This document shows positions 44,208 to 51,272 of a stretch of 64,000 bases of DNA, piece by piece. Source of the stretch: Streptomyces sp. CB02980 (GTDB lineage: Bacteria > Actinomycetota > Actinomycetes > Streptomycetales > Streptomycetaceae); NCBI RefSeq assembly GCF_014451325.2, contig NZ_JACSCH020000026.1, positions 1 through 64,000 on the forward strand. The letters run 5' to 3'. Position 1 is the stretch's first letter. Each line of letters opens with the position of its first letter. A program made the translations under genes and the position numbers. The notes beneath the pieces are model-generated. The model saw only the letters and a list, made by a program, of their open reading frames with translations, was not told the origin of the DNA and did not search any database.

Positions 44208-44286
44208 GATCGCGTCTCGTATCTCGGACGATCGCGTCTCAAAATACGACACACCGGTGACACGGCCGCCTGTCCGTCCCTACGAT
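44208..44286 (+). promoter_or_regulatory. Promoter and direct repeats of the cysteine leader / sulfurtransferase operon
   Basis: An 11-bp direct repeat GATCGCGTCTC occurs at 44208-44218 and 44230-44240, start-to-start 22 bp apart. The second copy ends 16 bases before a -35 GTGACA (44257-44262). After an 18-base spacer comes -10 TACGAT (44281-44286). The leader ATG follows seven bases later, so the transcript is probably leaderless. The repeats suit an activator bound on one face of the helix. Confidence 0.7.
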
Positions 44287-44293
44287 CGAGGGC

Positions 44294-44374
44294 ATGAAGC
44301 GACAGGCGGATCTCACGAAGCGGCGGGCAGTAGACCTGTGCCGCGTCGCCGCCATGCTCTGTCGCTCCGTCTGA
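44294..44374 (+). CDS. Cysteine-containing leader peptide (26 residues)
   Basis: An ATG-to-TGA frame encoding a 26-residue peptide: a basic stretch (KRQADLTKRRAVDL) followed by LCRVAAMLCRSV with two Cys codons. Its promoter, placement upstream of the sulfurtransferase operon and sequence fit the actinobacterial cysteine-responsive leader peptides, which attenuate sulfur genes when cysteine is plentiful. A hairpin with a bulged stem lies downstream (44403-44426). Too short for ordinary gene calling. Confidence 0.8.
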   Translation: MKRQADLTKRRAVDLCRVAAMLCRSV

Positions 44375-44402
44375 GCGGGACTCACCACTCCCGTATTCCT
44401 CA

Positions 44403-44426
44403 GGCCCTCCGACCGAGGTCGGGGCC
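44403..44426 (+). promoter_or_regulatory. Possible attenuator hairpin after the cysteine leader
   Basis: GGCCCTCCGACC and GGTCGGGGCC can pair with a two-base bulge and a tight loop. It lies 28 bases after the leader stop and some 150 bases before the sulfurtransferase start. It could be one arm of an attenuation switch; no alternative pairing partner was worked out. Confidence 0.4.
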
Positions 44427-44578
44427 GCCCCGTGTAGCCGTACGCACGTCCGTCACGCACGTCCGCTTGCCCGACACGTCCCTGACACGTCACCCGACGA
44501 GCCGCCCGCGACGAGGCGTACCGCACCACATCGCACACCCGCACCACACCGCCGCACACTGCCCCGGAGGAGAACAGC

Positions 44579-45424
44579 ATGGCTCGCAGCGACGTCCTGG
44601 TCGACGCGGACTGGGTCGAGGCCAACCTCGACAACCCGCAGGTCGCCATCGTCGAGGTGGACGAGGACACCTCGGCCTACGAGAAGAACCACATCCGCAA
44701 CGCCATCCGTATCGACTGGACCCAGGACCTGCAGGACCCGGTCCGCCGCGACTTCATCGACCAGGAGGGCTTCGAGAAGCTCCTCTCGGCGAAGGGCATC
44801 GCGAACGACACCACGGTCGTCCTCTACGGCGGCAACAACAACTGGTTCGCCTCCTACGCCTACTGGTACTTCAAGCTCTACGGCCACCAGGACGTGAAGC
44901 TCCTCGACGGCGGCCGCAAGAAGTGGGAGCTCGACTCCCGCGACCTGGTCGACGGCTCCGCCGTGCCGGCCCGCCCGGCCACGGAGTACAAGGCGAAGGC
45001 CCAGGACTCCTCGATCCGCGCGTTCCGCGACGACGTCGTGGCCGCGATCGGCGCCCAGAACCTGGTCGACGTCCGCTCGCCCGACGAGTTCTCCGGCAAG
45101 CTGCTCGCCCCGGCGCACCTCCCGCAGGAGCAGTCGCAGCGCCCCGGCCACGTGCCGAGCGCCCGCAACATCCCGTGGTCGAAGAACGCCAACGACGACG
45201 GCACGTTCAAGTCGGACGACGAGCTCAAGGCCCTCTACGAGGACGAGCAGGTCGATCTGGCGAAGGACACCATCGCCTACTGCCGCATCGGTGAGCGCTC
45301 CGCGCTCACGTGGTTCGTGCTGCACGAGCTGCTCGAGGTCACGAACGTCAAGAACTACGACGGCTCGTGGACCGAGTACGGCTCCCTCGTCGGCGTGCCG
45401 ATCGAGCTCGGCGCCAACAAGTAA
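44579..45424 (+). CDS. cysA: Thiosulfate sulfurtransferase (rhodanese, CysA type)
   Basis: A 281-residue tandem-rhodanese protein. The first domain starts VLVDADWVEANLDNPQVAIVE; the second has DVRSPDEFSGK and the active-site loop YCRIGERSALTWF with the catalytic Cys. It transfers sulfur from thiosulfate to an acceptor. It has a good GGAGGAGA-type RBS. It is the main gene of the operon controlled by the cysteine leader and is followed by a DUF1416 protein. The symbol follows actinobacterial usage, not the enterobacterial ABC ATPase. Confidence 0.9.
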   Translation: MARSDVLVDADWVEANLDNPQVAIVEVDEDTSAYEKNHIRNAIRIDWTQDLQDPVRRDFIDQEGFEKLLSAKGIANDTTVVLYGGNNNWFASYAYWYFKLYGHQDVKLLDGGRKKWELDSRDLVDGSAVPARPATEYKAKAQDSSIRAFRDDVVAAIGAQNLVDVRSPDEFSGKLLAPAHLPQEQSQRPGHVPSARNIPWSKNANDDGTFKSDDELKALYEDEQVDLAKDTIAYCRIGERSALTWFVLHELLEVTNVKNYDGSWTEYGSLVGVPIELGANK

Positions 45425-45473
45425 CCCCGGACCCTCCCTCCTCCGGACCCCTCGACCGTAAGGACAGAACGAC

Positions 45474-45761
45474 ATGTGTGGAGCGCAGCCCGGCGGCCCC
45501 GACGCCTCGACGATCAAGCCCGGTGAGACCACCATCCAGGGTTTCGTGACCAAGGACGGCCAGCCCGTCACCGGTTACGTCCGCCTCCTGGACTCGACCG
45601 GCGAGTTCACGGCCGAGGTCCCGACCTCCGCCACCGGCCAGTTCCGTTTCTACGCGGCCGAGGGCACCTGGACCGTCCGCGCCCTGGTCCCCGGCGGCAC
45701 CGCCGACCGCCAGGTCGTGGCGCAGCACGGTGGCCTCGCGGAGGTCGCCATCGCGGTCTGA
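45474..45761 (+). CDS. DUF1416 protein (SseC-like)
   Basis: A 95-residue protein with DUF1416 features: MCGAQPGGPDASTIKPGETT at the start, then GFVTKDGQPVTGYVRLLDSTGEF and GQFRFYAAEGTW. It has a transthyretin-like beta-sandwich look. In actinobacteria it is always next to the CysA-type sulfurtransferase, so a partnership in sulfur transfer is likely. The N-terminal Cys2 could be reactive. Mycobacterial equivalents are named SseC, from memory. Confidence 0.85.
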   Translation: MCGAQPGGPDASTIKPGETTIQGFVTKDGQPVTGYVRLLDSTGEFTAEVPTSATGQFRFYAAEGTWTVRALVPGGTADRQVVAQHGGLAEVAIAV

Positions 45762-45779
45762 TCCGCGACACCGAACCGG

Positions 45780-45843
45780 CCGAAGGGCCGTGCCTCCTGG
45801 GGGGTTGGACGCCATTTCCAGGACTTGAGGCACGGCCCTTCGG
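45780..45843. terminator. Long hairpin terminator after the sulfur operon
   Basis: A perfect 17-bp stem (CCGAAGGGCCGTGCCTC and GAGGCACGGCCCTTCGG) encloses a 30-base loop in which CTGG and CCAG can pair further. It ends the sulfur operon. Its right arm contains the -35 of the next gene. Confidence 0.85.
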
Positions 45844-45852
45844 TCGTACCCT
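45825..45852 (+). promoter_or_regulatory. Promoter of the DUF3099 gene, leaderless
   Basis: TTGAGG (45825-45830), a 16-base spacer and TACCCT (45847-45852) lie just six bases before the GTG at 45859. This is the layout of a leaderless Streptomyces transcript. The -35 is inside the terminator hairpin. Confidence 0.65.
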
Positions 45853-45858
45853 GAAGGT

Positions 45859-46122
45859 GTGTACGCACGACGTCGCCACGTCTATTTCTGGATGATGGGC
45901 GCCTGCCTGCTGCTCTTCGTGGGCGCCTGGGCCGTCGTGCGCCTTTTCTCGATGCCGGTGGCCATCGGCATGTGCGTGGTCGCCATGGTCATCCCCCCGG
46001 TCGCCGCGATGGTCGCGAACCGTCGGGGCCCGGAGGACCGCTGGTGGGACGACCCCTCGGGCGACCCGAAGTCGGACGAGTGGTGGGACGAGCTGGACGG
46101 CAAGAAGCGCCGGGAGCCCTGA
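45859..46122 (+). CDS. DUF3099 small membrane protein
   Basis: An 87-residue protein with two hydrophobic helices (YFWMMGACLLLFVGAWAVVR and VAIGMCVVAMVIPPVAAMVA) and an acidic tail with repeated Trp (RWWDDPSGDPKSDEWWDEL). It matches the actinobacterial DUF3099 family. Function unknown. Confidence 0.85.
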   Translation: MYARRRHVYFWMMGACLLLFVGAWAVVRLFSMPVAIGMCVVAMVIPPVAAMVANRRGPEDRWWDDPSGDPKSDEWWDELDGKKRREP

Positions 46123-46164
46123 CCGCCGGCCGACGAGTCGGCCGGCTGGGCCGTGTCCCTTCGA

Positions 46165-46575
46165 TCAGGAATCAAGCACGGCTGCGACGGCTTCGATCTC
46201 TACGAGCTGGCCGTCATAGCCGAGCACGGTGACACCCATCAGCGTGCTGGGCACGTCGTGATCACCGAACGCGTCCCGGACGACCTCCCACGCCGTCACC
46301 AGGTCCTCCCGCCGGTGAGAGGCAACGAGAACACGGGTGCTGATGACATCGTGCAGTGACGCGCCCGAGTCCGTCAGAGCGGTCCGCATGTTCTCCACAG
46401 CCCTGGCCGCCTGCCCCGCGACGTCCCCGATCGCCGCAGTGGAGCCATCCTCGTTCAGAGGACATGCTCCGGCCAGGAAGATCAGCCGTGACTCGGCCGG
46501 GGCCGTGGCCGCGTAGGCGTACTCCGCGACATCGGACAGGGAGGCGGAGCGAATCAGGGTGACGGCACGCGGCAC
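46165..46575 (-). CDS. RidA-family (YjgF/enamine deaminase-like) protein
   Basis: A 136-residue RidA-like protein. It has the family elements LIFLAGACPLNEDGST, QAARAVENMRTALTDSGASL and STLMGVTVLGYDGQLVEIEA. The Arg that defines deaminase-active RidA (usually in a xSxxRxxL element) is not evident, so it may be an Rid2-7 type. GTG at 46575 was chosen with AAAGGAAG just upstream. Confidence 0.82.
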   Translation of the reverse strand: MPRAVTLIRSASLSDVAEYAYAATAPAESRLIFLAGACPLNEDGSTAAIGDVAGQAARAVENMRTALTDSGASLHDVISTRVLVASHRREDLVTAWEVVRDAFGDHDVPSTLMGVTVLGYDGQLVEIEAVAAVLDS

Positions 46576-46723
46576 GGGCTTCCTTTCGCGGCAGCTACAG
46601 GGCACTCAGGACCTTCTCAAAGGTCGACTCCGCGTGCGACGCGTTTTCCCGGCCCGTCGACTCCCGTGACGGGCCGCTGCCGCCAGCCGCCCCATGGATC
46701 TCACGTGATCGAAGAGACACCCC

Positions 46724-47089
46724 CTAGTAGACGAGGGCCTGCGTCTCGTCCGCCATCGCCTCCTGGACGAAGAGCTGGGCGCCGGCGATGCGGAAGCCCT
46801 CCAGGAGGTCCTTCTCCTCGATGTCACGGCGGGCCGCGCACTGCGTGCAGACCGTGATGCGGCCGCCGCCCGCCAGGATCCCGTCGATCAGGTCCGGGAG
46901 CGGCGCGGCGTGCGGGAGCTCGAACTCGGCGGCGCGGCCGGGGAGGGCGAACCACGAGGACTCGCCGGTCAGCCAGAGCGAGACCTCGACGCCGCTGGCG
47001 GCGGCCACGGCGGCCACCGTGAAGGCCTGGGAGCAGCGTTCGGGGGCCTCGGCCCCCGCGGTCACCTTGATCACGAGCTTCTTCGGCAT
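46724..47089 (-). CDS. DsrE-family protein
   Basis: A 121-residue DsrE/F-like protein (LVIKVTAGAEAPERCSQAF, ASGVEVSLWLTGESSW, ITVCTQCAARRDI). The CxxC in TVCTQC could carry sulfur, as in DsrE/TusD. It may belong with the sulfur genes upstream. Its start codon sits in the middle of a perfect palindrome, and a -10-like TACAGT lies seven bases ahead, suggesting a leaderless mRNA. Confidence 0.82.
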   Translation of the reverse strand: MPKKLVIKVTAGAEAPERCSQAFTVAAVAAASGVEVSLWLTGESSWFALPGRAAEFELPHAAPLPDLIDGILAGGGRITVCTQCAARRDIEEKDLLEGFRIAGAQLFVQEAMADETQALVY

Positions 47090-47097
47090 ATGCCGAA
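47082..47097. promoter_or_regulatory. 16-bp palindrome over the DsrE start codon
   Basis: TTCGGCATATGCCGAA is a perfect 16-bp palindrome centred on the CAT/ATG of the DsrE start. Bound protein or an mRNA stem here would affect both transcription and the start codon. Confidence 0.5.
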
Positions 47098-47192
47098 CTG
47101 TAATGTGCGGCACCGCAACCCCCGGTGTCCCCCACGGGTCTGGTGGGTGCGCGGATGACGGAATCCGCGCTTCAGGTCTCGTGGGGGGACTC

Positions 47193-48209
47193 TTGAGCAG
47201 CGAAGAAAGCACCCGAAATCCGGAAACGGCACCGCCGCCGAACCCGGAGCCGGGCACGGAAACCGCACCTCCGGTCGTGTCGCAGGACGCACCGGACGAT
47301 GTGGCTCCGGTCACAGAGCCGGCCGTGGACCCGGCCGTGGACCCGGCCGTGGACCCGGCCGCGCCGCCGGTTGTAGCGCCGGTCGTGCCGTCGGCCGTGG
47401 ACCCGGTTGCAGAGCCGGCCGCGCCGCCGGTCGTCGAGCCGGTCACAGAGCCGGTCACAGAGCCGGTCGTGCCGGTCGCCGTGCGGCCGCGCCGCCGCGT
47501 CCTCCGTACCGTCGGGCTGATCGCCGTCGCCGCCGTCCTCGGCCTCGTCGGCGGCACGGCCGTCGGCTACCGCATCCAGGCCGACCGCGAACCGACCGCC
47601 CTGCCGCCGCTGAACCAGCCGGACCTCGCCCACCCGAAGCCGCTCCCCAAGGGGCAGAAGGCGAAGCCGCTCCCGGCCTCGGAGGACCTCCGGGCGAAGG
47701 CGGAGGGCGACCTGCGGAAGCTGCTGCTGCCGAAGCCCGCCGGAGCGAAGAAGGCCGAGTTCGCCGACGCCGACGGCTGGATGCCGGTGAACGAGTTCGC
47801 GTCCAACTTCAAGGGGCCGAGCAACGCGCTCGACTACCAGCTGGACCTGGGCATCCGGCGGATCGCGGTCACCTCCTGGGAGACGGGCCGGCACAGGGCG
47901 ACCGAGATCCGGCTCGTCCAGTACCGCTCGAACGACGCCCTCGGCGCGCAGGAGTTCGCCGAGGACCAGCAGGGCTACATGCCGGACGAGGACTTCGCCG
48001 ACAGCGAGGGCAAGGCCCTCAAGGGCTCGGCCGACGGCCGCTACTACGTCTTCCCCGTGCAGAGGAAGGCCGGCTACCTGGACATGTACGAGGCCCGGGC
48101 CTACTTCTACCGCGGTGACATCGCGGTGGAGATCTTCGTCGTCGACACCGAGAAGGTCTCCGAGAAAGACATCCGTTCGCTGGCCGAGCGACAGCTGGGG
48201 CGCCTGTGA
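47193..48209 (+). CDS. Anchored membrane protein 1 of a paralogous triplet
   Basis: A 338-residue protein. The N-terminal about 100 residues are Pro/Glu/Val-rich with PAVDPAVD and TEPVTEP repeats. One membrane helix (TVGLIAVAAVLGLVGGTAVGY) then leads to an external domain with LRKLLLPKPAGAKK. TTG at 47193 is preferred because GGGGGG precedes it and the downstream paralogues also begin M-S-x-E-like; GTG at 47181 is an alternative. It overlaps the next gene as GTGA. It has no recognised domain. Confidence 0.75.
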   Translation: MSSEESTRNPETAPPPNPEPGTETAPPVVSQDAPDDVAPVTEPAVDPAVDPAVDPAAPPVVAPVVPSAVDPVAEPAAPPVVEPVTEPVTEPVVPVAVRPRRRVLRTVGLIAVAAVLGLVGGTAVGYRIQADREPTALPPLNQPDLAHPKPLPKGQKAKPLPASEDLRAKAEGDLRKLLLPKPAGAKKAEFADADGWMPVNEFASNFKGPSNALDYQLDLGIRRIAVTSWETGRHRATEIRLVQYRSNDALGAQEFAEDQQGYMPDEDFADSEGKALKGSADGRYYVFPVQRKAGYLDMYEARAYFYRGDIAVEIFVVDTEKVSEKDIRSLAERQLGRL

Positions 48210-49045
48210 GTGAGGACCGGAACGACGTGACCGAACCCGTGACCGAACCCATGGCCGAAGCGGTGGCCGAACCCGTGGCGAAGCGGGGCGTCCGGCGGGT
48301 CCTGCTCCGGGTCGTCCTGCCCTCCGTGCTCGTCCTCAGCCTGATCGGCGGCGGCGTCACCTACACCGCGCTCACCGTCTCCTCCGCCGACCGCACCGCG
48401 CCGACGACACTGTGGGGCACGCCCGAGAAGACCGCGCAGGACGAGGACCCGGCCGCCGCGCTGGCGCGCGGCAAGGCCGGAACGCCGCTGAGCAAGCTCC
48501 TCCTGCCGCTTCCGGAGGGGTACGAGTTCGGCCCCGACGAGGAGCTGTACGGGAACGACGGCGAGCTCGGGGCCGCGGAGGCGACCGCCCTGACGAAGCA
48601 GGCGGGCGAGGGGCTCTCCGGGAAGAAGCGCCGCCAGTTCGAGAAGGACGTCGACAAGCTCGGCATCGAGGGCATCGGAGTCCGGTCCTTCGCCGACCTG
48701 AACAACGACGTCGTCGTCTCCGTGGAGCTGGCGCGGATGAAGGACAAGAAGCAGATCAAGAGCACCTACCTGCTGCGCAAGAGGGTCATGGACCTTCTGG
48801 AGTTCCCGAAGGGCCCCAAGGTGAAGGACCACCGGAACGCCGTCTGCTACCTCGCCCCCGAGAACGATTCGCTGGACAAGAAGGAGCGGGCCGCGGCGCT
48901 GGAGGAGATGATCTGCCTCGCGTACGACTCCGAGGTCTTCGTCATCGTCAAGGCGGCGGGCGCCAAGCCGTTCGACAAGGCGCGCGTGGCGAAGCTGCTG
49001 ACGCAGCAGCTCGACCACATCGCATCCCCGGGGGAGTACGTATGA
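48206..49045 (+). CDS. Anchored membrane protein 2 of the triplet
   Basis: A 279-residue protein with a short acidic N-terminus containing VTEPVTEPMAEAVAEP, a membrane helix (VLPSVLVLSLIGGGVTY) and an outer domain. The outer domain contains LSKLLLPLPEGYEFG and two Cys residues (NAVCYLAPEN and MICLAYD), possibly a disulfide. It is coupled to genes before and after by GTGA and ATGA overlaps. It resembles its neighbours and has no domain I recognise. Confidence 0.8.
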   Translation: MSEDRNDVTEPVTEPMAEAVAEPVAKRGVRRVLLRVVLPSVLVLSLIGGGVTYTALTVSSADRTAPTTLWGTPEKTAQDEDPAAALARGKAGTPLSKLLLPLPEGYEFGPDEELYGNDGELGAAEATALTKQAGEGLSGKKRRQFEKDVDKLGIEGIGVRSFADLNNDVVVSVELARMKDKKQIKSTYLLRKRVMDLLEFPKGPKVKDHRNAVCYLAPENDSLDKKERAAALEEMICLAYDSEVFVIVKAAGAKPFDKARVAKLLTQQLDHIASPGEYV

Positions 49046-49878
49046 CCGAGCAGACCCTGACCCAGCCCGAGACCGAGGCCCAGATCCCCGCCCCCGCTCC
49101 CGAGAAGCCGGAGAAGCCGAAGAAGTCCCGCCGGCCGTTGCTCTGGGGCATCGCCCGCTGGACCGCCGCCGTGCTCGTCCTCGGCGGTGTCGGCGCGGGT
49201 ACGGCCATGGGGATCACCGCCATGGAGCGCACCGACGTGCCGGGGCTCGCGACCGAGTCCGACGGCCGCTGGGACTACCCGAAGCTCACCCTTCCGGCGC
49301 TTCCCGCGGACGCTCCGCGCCCGTGGACGGAGGGCAACGACGCCGAGATCCACCACGCCGACCTGCGGCAGCTCCTGCTGCCCGCCCCGGCGGGCGCGAC
49401 GGTCGACCCGAAGCTCAAGGGCGGCTGGACCGGTCTCGACTCGTACCTCGCGCTGCTGGCGGAGAAGGACCGGGGCGAGGTGAAGCAGTACATGGCGGAA
49501 TCGGCGCTCCGGCACATCGCCGCCCGCGGCTGGACCATGCCGGACGGCACGACCACCCGGATCCACCTGTTGCGGTTCTCCTCGGTGGCGTTCTCGGAGG
49601 CCTTCAAGGACGGGGTCACGCGCGAGATCTCCCAGAGCAGCCGGCTGCCCCTCGGCGTCGACACGGCGGAGATCGACACGTCCACCCAGGACGTCGCGGT
49701 GCAGTACCTCTCCGTCTACTCCTACGCGGAGGCGGAGCCGTACGGTCCGCAGCAGACCCGCTGGAGCTACATCCAGGCCGGTGACACCTTCGCGGTGATC
49801 ACCCAGACCCGGAAGGGCGGGGTGACGACCGTCCCGTTCCAGCAGACCGTGACACTCCAGGCGCAGCTGCTCGGCTAG
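49042..49878 (+). CDS. Anchored membrane protein 3 of the triplet
   Basis: A 278-residue protein with a Pro/Glu/Lys-rich cytosolic N-terminus (PAPAPEKPEKPKKSRRP), one helix (WTAAVLVLGGVGAGTAMGI) and an outer domain with LRQLLLPAPAGATVDPKLKG. The LLLP-x-P-x-G core is shared with the two upstream genes. It ends the operon, and a GC-rich hairpin follows at 49918-49940. Confidence 0.8.
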   Translation: MTEQTLTQPETEAQIPAPAPEKPEKPKKSRRPLLWGIARWTAAVLVLGGVGAGTAMGITAMERTDVPGLATESDGRWDYPKLTLPALPADAPRPWTEGNDAEIHHADLRQLLLPAPAGATVDPKLKGGWTGLDSYLALLAEKDRGEVKQYMAESALRHIAARGWTMPDGTTTRIHLLRFSSVAFSEAFKDGVTREISQSSRLPLGVDTAEIDTSTQDVAVQYLSVYSYAEAEPYGPQQTRWSYIQAGDTFAVITQTRKGGVTTVPFQQTVTLQAQLLG

Positions 49879-49917
49879 GCGGCGCGCCGGTCACAGCGTG
49901 CGAGACCCACCTCACCG

Positions 49918-49945
49918 AGTGGGCCGGGCCCCCGCCCACTAAGCT
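49918..49945 (+). promoter_or_regulatory. Inverted repeat and -10-like element before the small-peptide gene
   Basis: AGTGGGC (49918-49924) and GCCCACT (49934-49940) are inverted; TAAGCT (49940-49945) may be the -10 of the next transcript. The hairpin could alternatively serve as terminator of the membrane-protein operon. Confidence 0.35.
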
Positions 49946-49991
49946 GGGGTCCGGCCCGTTCCGCCTTCACTGCTCAGTCGAGGAGCACCCT

Positions 49992-50090
49992 GTGATCATC
50001 TTCTTCGAAACCCTCCTGGTCCTGGTCGCCGTCGGCGTGATCGCCTTCGCCGGTCTGGCCGTGAAGAAGCTGTACCAGGGCCAGCGCTAA
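49992..50090 (+). CDS. Small membrane peptide (32 residues)
   Basis: A short frame from GTG to TAA encoding a mostly hydrophobic peptide (ETLLVLVAVGVIAFAGLAV) with a basic tail KKLYQGQR. GAGGAG lies eight bases upstream. The single-helix-plus-basic-tail layout is that of a small membrane protein. It begins 41 bases before the nitrobindin-like gene, so the two are probably cotranscribed. Confidence 0.72.
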   Translation: MIIFFETLLVLVAVGVIAFAGLAVKKLYQGQR

Positions 50091-50131
50091 TCCTTCTCGC
50101 CAACCACTTCTAGAGAACGCCAGAGCTGCTC

Positions 50132-50704
50132 ATGATCGAGATCCCGTCCGACCTCAACCCGGGCCTCGTCCCCCTCGCGTTCCTGCTCGGTACGTGGGAG
50201 GGCGCGGGTGTCTCCGACTTCCCCGGCGCCGAGAAGTGCAACTTCGGGCAGTCCGTGACCTTCAGCCACGACGGCCGGGACTTCCTCGAGTACTCGTCCC
50301 ACTCCTGGGTCCTGGACAACGAGGGCAACAAGGTCCGTCCGCTGGAGAGCGAGAGCGGCTACTGGCGCATCGACAAGGACCGCAAGGTCGAGATCGTCAT
50401 GGTCCGTGACCAGGGAATCGTCGAGATCTGGTACGGCGAGCTCGCCGACCAGAAGCCGCAGATCGACCTGGCCACGGACGCCGTCGCCCGTACCGCGGCC
50501 TCGGGCCCGTACTCCGGTGGCAAGCGCCTCTACGGCTACGTCAAGAGCGACCTCATGTGGGTGGGCGAGAAGGCGACCCCCGAGGTCCCGCTGCGGCCGT
50601 ACATGTCGGCGCACCTGAAGAAGGTCGTGACGCCGGAAGAGGTCGCGGACATGGCCCGCAACCTCGGCGACCTGCCGGACGACGGCATCGCCTTCTTCCG
50701 CTAG
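50132..50704 (+). CDS. Nitrobindin-like heme-binding protein (DUF1794)
   Basis: A 190-residue beta-barrel of the nitrobindin/THAP4 C-terminal family. LAFLLGTWEGAGVSDFPG at the start, YWRIDKDRKVEIVM in the middle, and the His in MSAHLKKVV as candidate proximal heme ligand are visible. These proteins bind ferric heme and can isomerise peroxynitrite. The TAG stop falls inside the first unit of the 10-bp repeat that follows. Confidence 0.85.
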   Translation: MIEIPSDLNPGLVPLAFLLGTWEGAGVSDFPGAEKCNFGQSVTFSHDGRDFLEYSSHSWVLDNEGNKVRPLESESGYWRIDKDRKVEIVMVRDQGIVEIWYGELADQKPQIDLATDAVARTAASGPYSGGKRLYGYVKSDLMWVGEKATPEVPLRPYMSAHLKKVVTPEEVADMARNLGDLPDDGIAFFR

Positions 50705-50760
50705 AACCCGCTGGAACCCGCTAGAACCCGCTAGAACCCGCTGGAACCGGCTGGAACCCC
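50701..50760. repeat. 10-bp tandem repeat, six units
   Basis: Decamers CTAGAACCCG or CTGGAACCCG (last units CTGGAACCGG and CTGGAACCCC) run in phase from 50701 to 50760, starting inside the nitrobindin gene's stop codon. Degenerate copies continue to about 50790. Confidence 0.92.
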
Positions 50761-50825
50761 GCTGGATCCTGTGGGATCCCGCCGGAACCTGGGGCGGAGC
50801 GCCGCGCCCTCCTACACTGGGGGGC

Positions 50826-51263
50826 GTGGTGAGTACCGACTGGAAGAGCGACCTGCGGCAGCGCGGCTATCGGCTGACGCCGCAGCGTCAGCTCGTCCTG
50901 GAGGCGGTCGACGCGCTCGAACACGCGACGCCCGACGACATCCTCGTCGAGGTCCGCAGGACCGCGTCCGGGGTGAACATCTCCACCGTCTACCGGACCC
51001 TGGAGCTCCTGGAGGAGCTCGGTCTGGTGAGCCACGCCCATCTGGGGCACGGGGCTCCGACGTACCACCTCGCCGATCGCCACCACCATCTGCACCTGGT
51101 CTGCCGGGACTGCTCCGAGGTGATCGAGGCGGATGTCGAGGTGGCTGCCGAGTTCACCGGGAAGCTCCGTGAGACCTTCGGCTTCGAGACCGACATGAAG
51201 CACTTCGCCATCTTCGGGCGATGCGCGGACTGTACGCGGAAGGCGCTGGACAGCGAGTCGTAG
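50826..51263 (+). CDS. nur: Nur, nickel-responsive Fur-family regulator
   Basis: A 145-residue Fur-family protein. The winged helix has GYRLTPQRQLVLEAVDALE and NISTVYRTLELLEELGLV. Histidines His33, His70, His72, His86, His88, His90 and His126 fall at exactly the metal-site positions of S. coelicolor Nur. Nur represses nickel uptake and the Fe-superoxide dismutase gene when nickel is present. Tandem GTG codons at 50826 and 50829 leave the exact start open. A zinc-type pair (CRDC) lies in the dimerisation domain. Confidence 0.88.
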   Translation: MVSTDWKSDLRQRGYRLTPQRQLVLEAVDALEHATPDDILVEVRRTASGVNISTVYRTLELLEELGLVSHAHLGHGAPTYHLADRHHHLHLVCRDCSEVIEADVEVAAEFTGKLRETFGFETDMKHFAIFGRCADCTRKALDSES

Positions 51264-51272
51264 GCTTGCCCC

